The notes under the pieces: generated by a model
Told to the model about the DNA's origin: nothing
Databases searched by the model: none
What the model saw: the letters and a program-made list of their open reading frames with translations, nothing else
In this document: positions 15,662-22,654 of the stretch, piece after piece
Position numbering within the stretch: the first letter of the stretch is position 1
Layout: the number at the start of each line of letters is the position of its first letter
Made by a program: the position numbers and the translations under genes
Source of the DNA: UBA8437 sp003445035
GTDB lineage: Bacteria; Planctomycetota; Planctomycetia; Planctomycetales; Planctomycetaceae
DNA: 30,662 nt
Assembly: GCA_937901285.1 (NCBI GenBank)
Contig: CALCHI010000451.1
Span: forward strand, 1-30,662
Direction of reading: 5' to 3'

Positions 15662-16741
15662 TCACGCCCAGGCATCGTCCTCGTCAAGCGTCCCGGGCAG
15701 GCGATTCGCACCGTCTCCACCATCAGGCGGCACCGGTGACTCTTCCTGGTCGTCTCCCCAGATGCGGCGAAGCTCTCTCAGTTTCTCCTGCTCGCCGAGG
15801 TGCTCGTAGCACGCGGACAGCCGTGAGTAGGCCGGCGCGTAGTTGACACAATCCTTGAAGACCAGCTCGAGTGTCTCGGCAGACCGCTCGATCTCATTCT
15901 GCTCGGCCAGCGCCAGGGCCAGGTTGTACTTCACACCTGCGGAAAAGGGGACCTGTTCCAGAACCTTCTGATACCCCTGCAGAGCCCCCAGCATGTCACC
16001 CTTGCGGGCTCGCAGATTGGCAGCATCCAGTTCGGCCACGACGTTGCCGGTGATCTTGCCGCCGTAACAACGGAACAACTGGACGATGGCCACCGGAATA
16101 CCCAGCAAAAACAACAGGTTGCCGAACAGCATCTTCCAGGCTTCGGGCCGCATGCAGGCCGGACAGCGATAGGTCACCCGCGAGCTGAATCCCCAGAAGA
16201 CAACCAGGAAATAGAAGTAGAAGATCGTGAATCGCTTGGGCTTGGAGTACATCTGGCACTCCTCGCAAAGGCCGAACTCATGTTCATTGGGCAATCCCCC
16301 CTGGCCGGTGGTCGTCAGCGAATCACAGAAGTGGCAATAGACCTGGGGAGTCTCTGGCATGTCCGAGACATCCAGTGTTGCGGTGCATTCCCGACAGATC
16401 TCGGTGCGAAATGAACCTCCACGCCCCTCCTCGATCATCTTCTCGTGGGTCATCTCGGCCCACGTTGCGCTGCGGGCAACATCGACCGCGCGTTTCAGGT
16501 CGGCAGCCGGAAACTTGTAGATGCGGAACACGGCGGTGTCGGCCATGTCACCAGCGAGGAACGCCACCGCCAGCCGCTCCTCGTAAACCTCCATCGAGAT
16601 GATATTGCCCGCCTGCAGTTCGATGTCGTCCAGGACCAGCTCCTGGCCATCGAAGGACCCCTTCTTCTTCGAAAAGAATCCGGTTTCGTTGCCGTTTTCG
16701 TCGACCCAGCGAAACTTGAAGCGAAGCGGGAGTTCGGACAT
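15662..16741 (-). CDS. Zinc-ribbon and TPR membrane protein
   Basis: The start at 16741 (MSELPLRFKF) has AAGG about 7 bases upstream and gives 359 residues; a longer open frame upstream looks non-coding and would overlap the neighbour. The first 120 residues form an unrecognised beta-rich domain (KFRWVDENGNETGFFSKKKG). Cysteine pairs follow: CREC, CHFC, CEEC and CPAC (about 130-215), typical of zinc ribbons. Between and after these are two membrane helices (FTIFYFYFLVVFWGF and MLFGNLLFLLGIPVAIVQLF). The end holds TPR repeats (about 250-335, ALQGYQKVLEQVPFSAGVKYNLALALAEQ). It probably mediates protein contacts at the inner membrane. Function is unknown. It lies 50 bp after the oxidoreductase. 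Confidence 0.82.
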   Translation of the reverse strand: MSELPLRFKFRWVDENGNETGFFSKKKGSFDGQELVLDDIELQAGNIISMEVYEERLAVAFLAGDMADTAVFRIYKFPAADLKRAVDVARSATWAEMTHEKMIEEGRGGSFRTEICRECTATLDVSDMPETPQVYCHFCDSLTTTGQGGLPNEHEFGLCEECQMYSKPKRFTIFYFYFLVVFWGFSSRVTYRCPACMRPEAWKMLFGNLLFLLGIPVAIVQLFRCYGGKITGNVVAELDAANLRARKGDMLGALQGYQKVLEQVPFSAGVKYNLALALAEQNEIERSAETLELVFKDCVNYAPAYSRLSACYEHLGEQEKLRELRRIWGDDQEESPVPPDGGDGANRLPGTLDEDDAWA

Positions 16742-16791
16742 CACGTTGCCTTGCGATGGCTGAAAAAAAGTACGGCGAACCGACTCGGGGA

Positions 16792-17829
16792 TCAGCCGAT
16801 CGACTGCGTGCGGCCCGTCTCCTGGGCCCGGTAGAGTCCGTAAACGGTCTGCAACACTCTCAGGCTCTCCTGGGACGAAACGGGTGGTTCGGCCAGGCCG
16901 GCAGCAGCCCGGACCGCGGCCTGGACAAACGGGGTGTAGCCCCGCGGCTCGGTGTTGCCATCCCAAACCTGGACACCCTTCGGAGCCCCGGCTTTCCAGC
17001 TCTCCCAGCTCAACGGCTTACCGCCGTACCGGTTCAGGTGCAGCCAGCCCTTTGAGCCCCAGATCTTGACGTGAGTGTGATAACCGCGATCCAGGTAATA
17101 ACCGGAGGTCAGGGTGCCCAGCGTGCCGTTGGCGTATCTCAAGGCCACCGCGGCCGAATCTTCCACGTCCAACGGCTGGCCTCCGACGTTTGCCGCAAAC
17201 CCCGTCACGTGCGTCACGTGCGTATCGGTCAGGTACGTCGCGAGGTCCAGCCAGTGAATGCCCAGCCACGCCAGGTGCCCTCCACCGGCCCGCGCCTTCT
17301 GGGCGTACCACTTCTTGTGATACGCCGGACTGGTCAAGCGGGTCTGGTCGGCGATGATGTGCAGCTCGATACCGTAGACCTTGCCGATCTTCCCTCCGGA
17401 AATCAGTTTCCGCGCCGCCTGGGTCTCGGGGTTGGTCCTGTTGGCCAGGGCCAGCATCAGGTGCAGGTGCTTGGTGTCGGCCAGCTTCACCAGCTTGGCA
17501 AATTCCCCGGCATTCAGACACGCCGGCTTCTCGGCGAACACGTGGCAGCCCGCCTCCAGGGCCTGGCGAATCACCCTGGGAGCCACCCGGGATTCCATCG
17601 ACACCAGTGCCATCTCGGGCTTTTCTGCCGCCAGCAACTCGCCGTGATCCTTGTAGACCTTGGCCAGTTTCTTTCCCAGCCCCCGCCTGGCCCCAGCGAC
17701 GGCCTGCCCACTGGGATCCCCCAGCACGACCCGGCCGGCCTCCGGACTGGCCGCCAGGGCCGGAAAGTAGGCGCCCAGGTGAGCACCGGTGTCATTGGTC
17801 AGAACCGCAGCGGTGATGGTCTTGGGCAT
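16792..17829 (-). CDS. Gfo/Idh/MocA family oxidoreductase
   Basis: The start at 17829 (MPKTITAAVL) gives 345 residues, usual for the family; an upstream in-frame ATG at 17904 would add an Arg-rich, unlikely extension. The N-terminal half is a Rossmann NAD(P)-binding domain. The family Lys lies in HVFAEKPACLNAGEF (EKP at 100-102), and the substrate domain has GGGHLAWLGIHWLDLATYL with the catalytic-type His. The protein ends without a membrane segment and has no Tat signal, unlike many planctomycete members, so it is cytosolic. Such enzymes oxidise or reduce sugar or cyclitol hydroxyls. It sits 87 bp downstream of hxlB, which hints at sugar-related metabolism, but the substrate is unknown. Confidence 0.93.
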   Translation of the reverse strand: MPKTITAAVLTNDTGAHLGAYFPALAASPEAGRVVLGDPSGQAVAGARRGLGKKLAKVYKDHGELLAAEKPEMALVSMESRVAPRVIRQALEAGCHVFAEKPACLNAGEFAKLVKLADTKHLHLMLALANRTNPETQAARKLISGGKIGKVYGIELHIIADQTRLTSPAYHKKWYAQKARAGGGHLAWLGIHWLDLATYLTDTHVTHVTGFAANVGGQPLDVEDSAAVALRYANGTLGTLTSGYYLDRGYHTHVKIWGSKGWLHLNRYGGKPLSWESWKAGAPKGVQVWDGNTEPRGYTPFVQAAVRAAAGLAEPPVSSQESLRVLQTVYGLYRAQETGRTQSIG

Positions 17830-17916
17830 GGCAAAACTCGTGAGGACCCAACGGCGACGAACAGCAGCAAGGATACCGGCACGCAATGGCGAATCAACGG
17901 CCACGGCGGAATCGCA

Positions 17917-18477
17917 CTACTCGAGATTCGCATGCCGAGCGAACATCGTCTCGGGTCCCTCACCACGACGATCCATCAACGCCAACACCACCGCATCGAG
18001 CACCACCAGCAGGCTCTGCTCGAACAACGATCCCATCGGCTGGATCGACTCGGCCTCCGCCGGACCGTCCAGTTTCGGAGTCGGTGCCGGTACGAGCAAC
18101 TCGATCTCAGCCAACTCTCCGATCGGCGATCCTTCGCGAATCGTCACCAGCGCCACTCGTCCTCCGCCCTCGACGGCACGACGGGCGATCGGAACCAGTG
18201 AGCCGGTCGAACCCGAACCCGAACCCACCAGCAGCAGGTCGCCGTTCCCGAAAGCCGGCGTGGTTGTTTCGCCGACAACGTGGGCCGCAACACCCAGGTG
18301 CAGCAGGCGGATGGCGAACGATTCGATCGACCGCCTGGACCGTCCGGCACCGGAGACGAAAACGCGTGTCGCCCCGTCCAGGGCCTCGACCAGTTTCGCC
18401 GCCCGGTCATCGTCGACCCGACCCACCGTCGTTCCGATTTCCTCGGCAATCCGCACCGCTCGATCTCGGACACTCAC
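17917..18477 (-). CDS. hxlB: 6-phospho-3-hexuloisomerase
   Basis: This 186-residue SIS-domain enzyme interconverts D-arabino-3-hexulose 6-phosphate and fructose 6-phosphate, the second step of the ribulose monophosphate pathway. Motifs are VFVSGAGRSRRSIESFAIRL (about 39-58), GVAAHVVGETTTPAFGNGDLL (62-82) and the second SIS loop GSGSGST at about 85-91. Relatives usually read SGSGET there, so Ser replaces Glu. The length matches the family. The GTG start at 18477 overlaps the hxlA stop by 4 bp (GTGA), so the two are co-translated. In methylotrophs the pair fixes formaldehyde; in archaea it runs backwards to make ribulose 5-phosphate. The direction here is not known. Confidence 0.93.
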   Translation of the reverse strand: MSVRDRAVRIAEEIGTTVGRVDDDRAAKLVEALDGATRVFVSGAGRSRRSIESFAIRLLHLGVAAHVVGETTTPAFGNGDLLLVGSGSGSTGSLVPIARRAVEGGGRVALVTIREGSPIGELAEIELLVPAPTPKLDGPAEAESIQPMGSLFEQSLLVVLDAVVLALMDRRGEGPETMFARHANLE

Positions 18478-19118
18478 GGCACCTGTTCTCCCATCAACAG
18501 TTCGCGAATCTCCCTGGCCGCCTCACGGGGCTGGTGGTGATGAGCCAGGAAGCCGCCGACGACGACGATCTGTGGCGCGAACTCGCGGACCGCCGGCAGG
18601 GTCTCGGGCTTGATTCCTCCCGCCACCGCCGCCCGCTCGGCCGGTGTCACCTCCAGCAACTGCGAAAGCTCCTCGAGCGGATCAGCTCCATCCTGCTGGC
18701 GATCGAACGCGGTGTGCACACACAACACGTCGGCCCCCAGCCGCAGCAGCTCGGCCGCCCGGGTCGGGATGTCGGGACAGCCGATCAGGTCAACCAGCAC
18801 GCGACCGTCGGCGGCCGACGCCGCCTCGACGACGCCGCGAACAGTCGCATCAGCAGCCACGCCCAACACGCTGACCCAGTCGGCACCGGCCCGGTAGGCG
18901 AGCGACGCTTCCAGGCGACCGGCGTCCATCACCTTCAGGTCCGCCAGCACCTCGACCCCCGGACACGCCTCACGGATCCGCCGCACCGATTCCATCCCGT
19001 ATTCGATCACCAGGGGTGTTCCCACCTCGATGATCTCCACCAGGTCGATCAACTCGCGACCGCGGGTGACCGCGACCTCGAGATCGGGCTCGTCGAGTGC
19101 CAGTTGCAGCAGGGTCAT
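18474..19118 (-). CDS. hxlA: 3-hexulose-6-phosphate synthase
   Basis: This 214-residue TIM-barrel enzyme of the orotidine-phosphate-decarboxylase superfamily condenses formaldehyde with ribulose 5-phosphate. Seen are IIEVGTPLVIEYG (29-41), the metal/catalytic ADLKVMDAG (59-67), GADWVSVLGVAADATVRG (78-95), GADVLCVHTAFD, and the phosphate site VAGGIKPETLP with IVVVGG. The reading LKVMDAG fits hexulose-phosphate synthase better than 3-keto-L-gulonate-6-phosphate decarboxylase. The open frame extends upstream, but the ATG at 19118 overlaps the preceding stop by 4 bp (ATGA) and gives the usual length. hxlB follows with another 4-bp overlap. A role in formaldehyde capture or pentose supply is inferred. 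Confidence 0.94.
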   Translation of the reverse strand: MTLLQLALDEPDLEVAVTRGRELIDLVEIIEVGTPLVIEYGMESVRRIREACPGVEVLADLKVMDAGRLEASLAYRAGADWVSVLGVAADATVRGVVEAASAADGRVLVDLIGCPDIPTRAAELLRLGADVLCVHTAFDRQQDGADPLEELSQLLEVTPAERAAVAGGIKPETLPAVREFAPQIVVVGGFLAHHHQPREAAREIRELLMGEQVP

Positions 19119-20161
19119 CGTTGTTTCGCCACCTTCTTTGTCGCCTGGCCGGTTGCCGGCACCAGCACGAACTTCTGCGCCCGCTTGCCGTTGATGTCGC
19201 CGCAGTAAAGATTGCCGTCTTTGTCGACGGCGATCGAATGCACCCAGTTCAACTCCCCGGGCTGTTCCTTCCCGTCGTCCCCCTTGGGGATCACGACGTA
19301 CTCGAGCACCTTGCCGGCGGTCGAGAACTTCACCAGCACCTGGTTGGCCGGTGGCACGCCCAGCACGACGTCCTCCTTGCGCCAGCCCATCGGCCCCGAA
19401 CCGCAGGCCCAGATCTCGTCGTCGGCCGTCACGCAGAATCCCCACGGCACCAGGATGTGCCGCCACTGGTCCAGGAACTTGCCGTCCTGGTTGAAGACCT
19501 GGACACGCGCGTTGTTGCGGTCGGCAACGTAGAGCCGGCCCTTGGAATCCATCACGATCGCGTGCGGCAGGCTGAACTCTCCCGGTCGCACGCCCAGCTT
19601 GCCCCACATCTTCACGAACCGGCCCCGCTTGTCGAAGTGCATCACGCGGCTGTTGGCGTATCCATCTGAGACGAAGATGTCCCCCGACGGCGAGACGACC
19701 ATGTCGGTCGGGTTATTCATGTGCCGTTGGTCGTCACCGGATTCGCCCCGTGTTCCCAGCACCAGCAGGGGCTTGCCCTCCTGTGTCAACTTCATCACGC
19801 AGTGATTTCCCTGGTCGGCCACCCAGACATTGCCCTGGTGGTCCAGCTTGATCTGGTGCGGTCGTCCAAACACGCTCCGGCCCCACGAACGGACATGGCG
19901 ACCGGAGGTGGTGAAAATCTGCACCGCGGGATCGGTCCGCGTGAAAATCCACACCTGCTGCTTCCTGTCGACGAAGATCCCCGGCACGTGGTCCCACTCG
20001 AGCCCGTCAGGTCGCTTGGGCCACGAGGGGTCAACGCGGTAGGTCCTCGAGACATTCAGCCGCGGAAAATCGGGCAGCTCGGTCTTCTGGGCCCTCACGG
20101 TCGAACCGGTCGGTCCTGCCACGGCCGCCACCAACACCAGCATCACCAGTCGCCGACTCAT
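19115..20161 (-). CDS. Secreted NHL propeller resembling peptidyl-hydroxyglycine alpha-amidating lyase
   Basis: The start at 20161 has GGGGAG 9 bases upstream and gives 348 residues with a signal peptide (MSRRLVMLVLVAAVAG...). NHL blades resemble the lyase half of animal peptide-amidating enzyme, including FVSDGYANSRV and LYVADRNNARVQVF. By alignment from memory with the rat lyase, the catalytic Arg (R75, WIFTR), three zinc His (H102, H200, H308) and active-site Tyr (Y168) are kept. The Asp after the third His is Ser here (WVHSI, S309). It is likely exported. Its stop overlaps the hxlA start by 4 bp. The animal enzyme releases glyoxylate and an amide; whether this one is a lyase or just a fold relative is open. 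Confidence 0.85.
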   Translation of the reverse strand: MSRRLVMLVLVAAVAGPTGSTVRAQKTELPDFPRLNVSRTYRVDPSWPKRPDGLEWDHVPGIFVDRKQQVWIFTRTDPAVQIFTTSGRHVRSWGRSVFGRPHQIKLDHQGNVWVADQGNHCVMKLTQEGKPLLVLGTRGESGDDQRHMNNPTDMVVSPSGDIFVSDGYANSRVMHFDKRGRFVKMWGKLGVRPGEFSLPHAIVMDSKGRLYVADRNNARVQVFNQDGKFLDQWRHILVPWGFCVTADDEIWACGSGPMGWRKEDVVLGVPPANQVLVKFSTAGKVLEYVVIPKGDDGKEQPGELNWVHSIAVDKDGNLYCGDINGKRAQKFVLVPATGQATKKVAKQR

Positions 20162-20343
20162 CGTATTGTGCTCCCCGGGATCGCTTCCCGTCACAGGGCC
20201 AGATCAGCCAAACATTCTGGACAACGGCTCACACGAAAGTAAAGCGGCGTCCTCAACGAGCACGTTTCCCATCACCGCAGGGCGCGGATATGGTGAGTCG
20301 TCCGTCGTCAACTCCACGTTCTCCCCGCAGGGACCCTCGGCCG

Positions 20344-22050
20344 ATGCCCGGGCTGTTTTCCAAGGACCGCATCGTCGCCGGACCGGGTTTCAACCGGTGG
20401 CTGGTCCCCCCCGCCTCGGTCGCCATCCACCTGTGCATCGGGTCGGTCTACGCCTGGAGCATATTCAACCCGCCGCTGGAACGGATCCAGGGCGTGGTCG
20501 GTGGGGCACCCGACGACTGGTCGCTGGGCAGCGTGGTCTGGATCTTCACCGTCGCCATCGTCTTCCTGGGCCTCTCGGCGGCGGTGGCCGGAAAGTGGCT
20601 CGAACGGGTCGGCCCCCGGCTGGTCGGCACCGTGGCGGCGGCGTGCTGGGGCGGTGGTTTCCTGGTCGGTGCCGCCGGCATCTGGACCCACCAGTTGTGG
20701 CTGGTCTACCTCGGCTACGGGGTCATCGGCGGCTGTGGACTGGGCCTGGGCTACGTGTCGCCGGTCAGCACCCTGATCCGCTGGTTTCCCGACCGACGCG
20801 GCATGGCCGCGGGCATGGCCATCATGGGATTCGGTGGCGGGGCCATGATCGGGGCACCACTGAAGGAGTGGCTGCTGGGGATCTTCCGGCAACTGCCCGA
20901 ACGACTGGGCACCGTGGACGACGTGGAACTGGTGACCCAGGGTGGACGCCGGATGGCCGAGGTTTCGGGGCAACTGCAGGAGGTGATCGTTGTTGCCGAG
21001 GGAACCGGTGCCGCGGTCCGGGACGCCGTCTACCTGGTCGGCACCGGCAGCGTCGGAGTGGCCGAAACCTTCGTCGTGCTGGGACTGGGATATTTCCTGG
21101 TGATGCTGATCGCCTCGTTCTGCTACCGGGTTCCCGCCGAAGGCTGGACACCCGCCGGCTGGACACCGCCCGAGCAGGATGCGGCCGACAGGAAGATGAT
21201 CAGCCGCCACGATGTCAGCATCGACCAGGCCATCAAGACCCCCCAGTTCTACCTCGTCTGGATCGTGCTCTGCTTCAACGTCACCGCCGGCATCGGGGTG
21301 CTGGGCGTGGCCAAAACGATGATGACCGAGATCTTCGGCACCACGCTGCCCGATGTGGTCGACGGGAGTTTTGCAGCCACCTACGTGCTGATGATCAGTG
21401 TCTTCAACATGCTCGGACGTTTCTTCTGGGCCAGCGTCTCGGACCGGATCGGCCGAAAGCCAACTTACGCGGCGTTCTTCGTGCTGGGCATCGCGCTGTA
21501 CCTTTCGATCCCGTTCACGGCCGCCGAGGTCAGTGCCAAGCCGGCCACCACCTGGCTGATTTACTTCTACGCCGCCACGATGTTGATTTTCACGATGTAC
21601 GGTGGGGGATTCGCCACGATCCCCGCCTACCTGGCCGACCTGTTCGGCAGTCGTTTTGTCGGCGGAATCCATGGTCGCCTGCTCACCGCCTGGAGCACAG
21701 CCGGCGTGCTGGGCCCCTGGGCAATCACGTCGCTGAGAGAAAGCCAGCGGGTGCAGGCCATCGGTGACCTGGCGGCCAAGGTCGATCCGGCCAGGTTCCG
21801 GGAAACCTTCGGGGCCGGCAAGGAACAGCTCCAACAGCTCGTCGCCACCAAGACCGTTGACATCGCCAACCTGATCGGCCTGCTGCCCGAAGGAACAGTC
21901 GATCCGCGGGCCACGCTCTACAACTCGACCATGTACCTGATGGCCGCCCTGCTGGGTGTCGCCCTGCTGGCCAACTGGGCGATCCGCCCTGTCGACGCAC
22001 GACACCATCTCGACGTCGAGCCGGAGACAGGTCCGCTCGGCAACGACTAG
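20344..22050 (+). CDS. MFS transporter, oxalate/formate antiporter (OFA)-like
   Basis: The start at 20344 gives 568 residues beginning MPGLFSKDRIVAGPGFNRW, where family resemblance begins; AGGGA lies 10 bases upstream. An in-frame ATG at 20290 would add 18 Arg/Pro/Ser-rich residues and cannot be excluded. The first helices carry the OFA-type IHLCIGSVYAWSIFNPPL, followed by GLGLGYVSPVSTLIRWFPDRRGMAAGMAI. About 12 membrane helices are seen. Two long loops (about residues 180-230 and 465-520) make it larger than the roughly 420-residue carriers, and the second ends in EGTVDPRATLYNSTMY as in relatives. The substrate is probably a small monocarboxylate. The gene diverges from the lyase-like gene, so the interval 20162-20343 should hold promoters for both; I see no clear ones. 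Confidence 0.9.
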   Translation: MPGLFSKDRIVAGPGFNRWLVPPASVAIHLCIGSVYAWSIFNPPLERIQGVVGGAPDDWSLGSVVWIFTVAIVFLGLSAAVAGKWLERVGPRLVGTVAAACWGGGFLVGAAGIWTHQLWLVYLGYGVIGGCGLGLGYVSPVSTLIRWFPDRRGMAAGMAIMGFGGGAMIGAPLKEWLLGIFRQLPERLGTVDDVELVTQGGRRMAEVSGQLQEVIVVAEGTGAAVRDAVYLVGTGSVGVAETFVVLGLGYFLVMLIASFCYRVPAEGWTPAGWTPPEQDAADRKMISRHDVSIDQAIKTPQFYLVWIVLCFNVTAGIGVLGVAKTMMTEIFGTTLPDVVDGSFAATYVLMISVFNMLGRFFWASVSDRIGRKPTYAAFFVLGIALYLSIPFTAAEVSAKPATTWLIYFYAATMLIFTMYGGGFATIPAYLADLFGSRFVGGIHGRLLTAWSTAGVLGPWAITSLRESQRVQAIGDLAAKVDPARFRETFGAGKEQLQQLVATKTVDIANLIGLLPEGTVDPRATLYNSTMYLMAALLGVALLANWAIRPVDARHHLDVEPETGPLGND

Positions 22051-22547
22051 CGGAGCCAGTCCTCGCCGAAGAGTCGTCGCAGGAGGCCGATTTGTCCGGC
22101 GTGGAGCATCTCGTGCTGGGCGCTCCATTCCAGTGCCCCGCCCTTGGTCCCGAAGACGGGGTGAGGCTGAGTGGCCGGTTCGGGAAGAATGCTGTCGTCC
22201 ATTCCGCCGATCTCCTCGATCACCCGGGCGTGCACGGCATCGAAGGCGGCCCGGATTTCAGCCGGAGTCGCATTGGCTGCCGGATCGGGATCCGGAACCG
22301 AGTCCTTCCCGTAAATCGAGAGGACCTGTTCACTGATCAGGTCCTCGTCGCCGGGCTGAACACCGCGGACCCGATCCAGTGCCAGGCGGTACTGGGCCAT
22401 CGCCAGATGACCGACCTGCCAGGCCACGTGGGTCACCCCCTCGGCCGGCTGGCGGAACCACTCCGACTCCGGCACCGCATCCACCAGGCTCACCGTGTAA
22501 TCCCGGACACCCTGGATCCGGTCGACAAGTTCACTGATCCGTGACAT
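22047..22547 (-). CDS. DinB-fold family protein
   Basis: The start at 22547 (MSRISELVDRI) has AAGGAA about 9 bases upstream and gives 166 residues; a longer open frame begins with Arg-rich, non-coding-looking sequence. It has the DinB/YfiT four-helix pattern: HVAWQVGHLAMAQYR with H47, and WSAQHEMLHAGQIGLLRRL with H145 and H149, the three His that usually bind a divalent metal. Members include thiol-dependent transferases and many uncharacterised proteins. It is convergent with the transporter gene, and the two stop codons share a CTAG palindrome (22047-22050). The role here is unknown. Confidence 0.9.
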   Translation of the reverse strand: MSRISELVDRIQGVRDYTVSLVDAVPESEWFRQPAEGVTHVAWQVGHLAMAQYRLALDRVRGVQPGDEDLISEQVLSIYGKDSVPDPDPAANATPAEIRAAFDAVHARVIEEIGGMDDSILPEPATQPHPVFGTKGGALEWSAQHEMLHAGQIGLLRRLFGEDWLR

Positions 22548-22617
22548 GACGTTCTGTTCCTTCCCCGCTCGGACTGTCGCCGTCACCCGGGACCCCTGCG
22601 CGACCAATCGCCCCCGC

Positions 22618-22643
22618 CTTAGCCTTCTCCGGCGGCTTAGCCT
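22618..22643 (+). repeat. Direct repeat CTTAGCCT upstream of the PSD1 gene
   Basis: CTTAGCCT occurs at 22618-22625 and 22636-22643, 18 bp apart, in the 107-bp interval between the divergent DinB-fold and PSD1 genes. Each copy contains TAGCCT, a possible -10 box; the second would start transcription about 5 bases before the ATG at 22655. It may instead be a binding site for a regulator. Confidence 0.4.
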
Positions 22644-22654
22644 AGCATGGGTCC

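Noticed and set aside
16742..16966. N-terminal extension of the zinc-ribbon/TPR gene
   Set aside because: The frame is open to 16966, but the extra residues are Arg/Gly/Pro-rich, overlap the oxidoreductase gene, and the internal ATG has a ribosome site.
18474..19118. Assignment as 3-keto-L-gulonate-6-phosphate decarboxylase
   Set aside because: The ADLKVMDAG and VLGVAADATVRG stretches follow hexulose-phosphate synthase, and an hxlB gene follows directly.
20308..22128. Very long open frame on the minus strand opposite the transporter gene
   Set aside because: Its product is rich in Arg, Gln, Gly and His without domain motifs, and the plus strand encodes a clear membrane carrier. Long antisense frames are expected in GC-rich coding DNA. 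The same holds for 26584-28842 on the minus strand.
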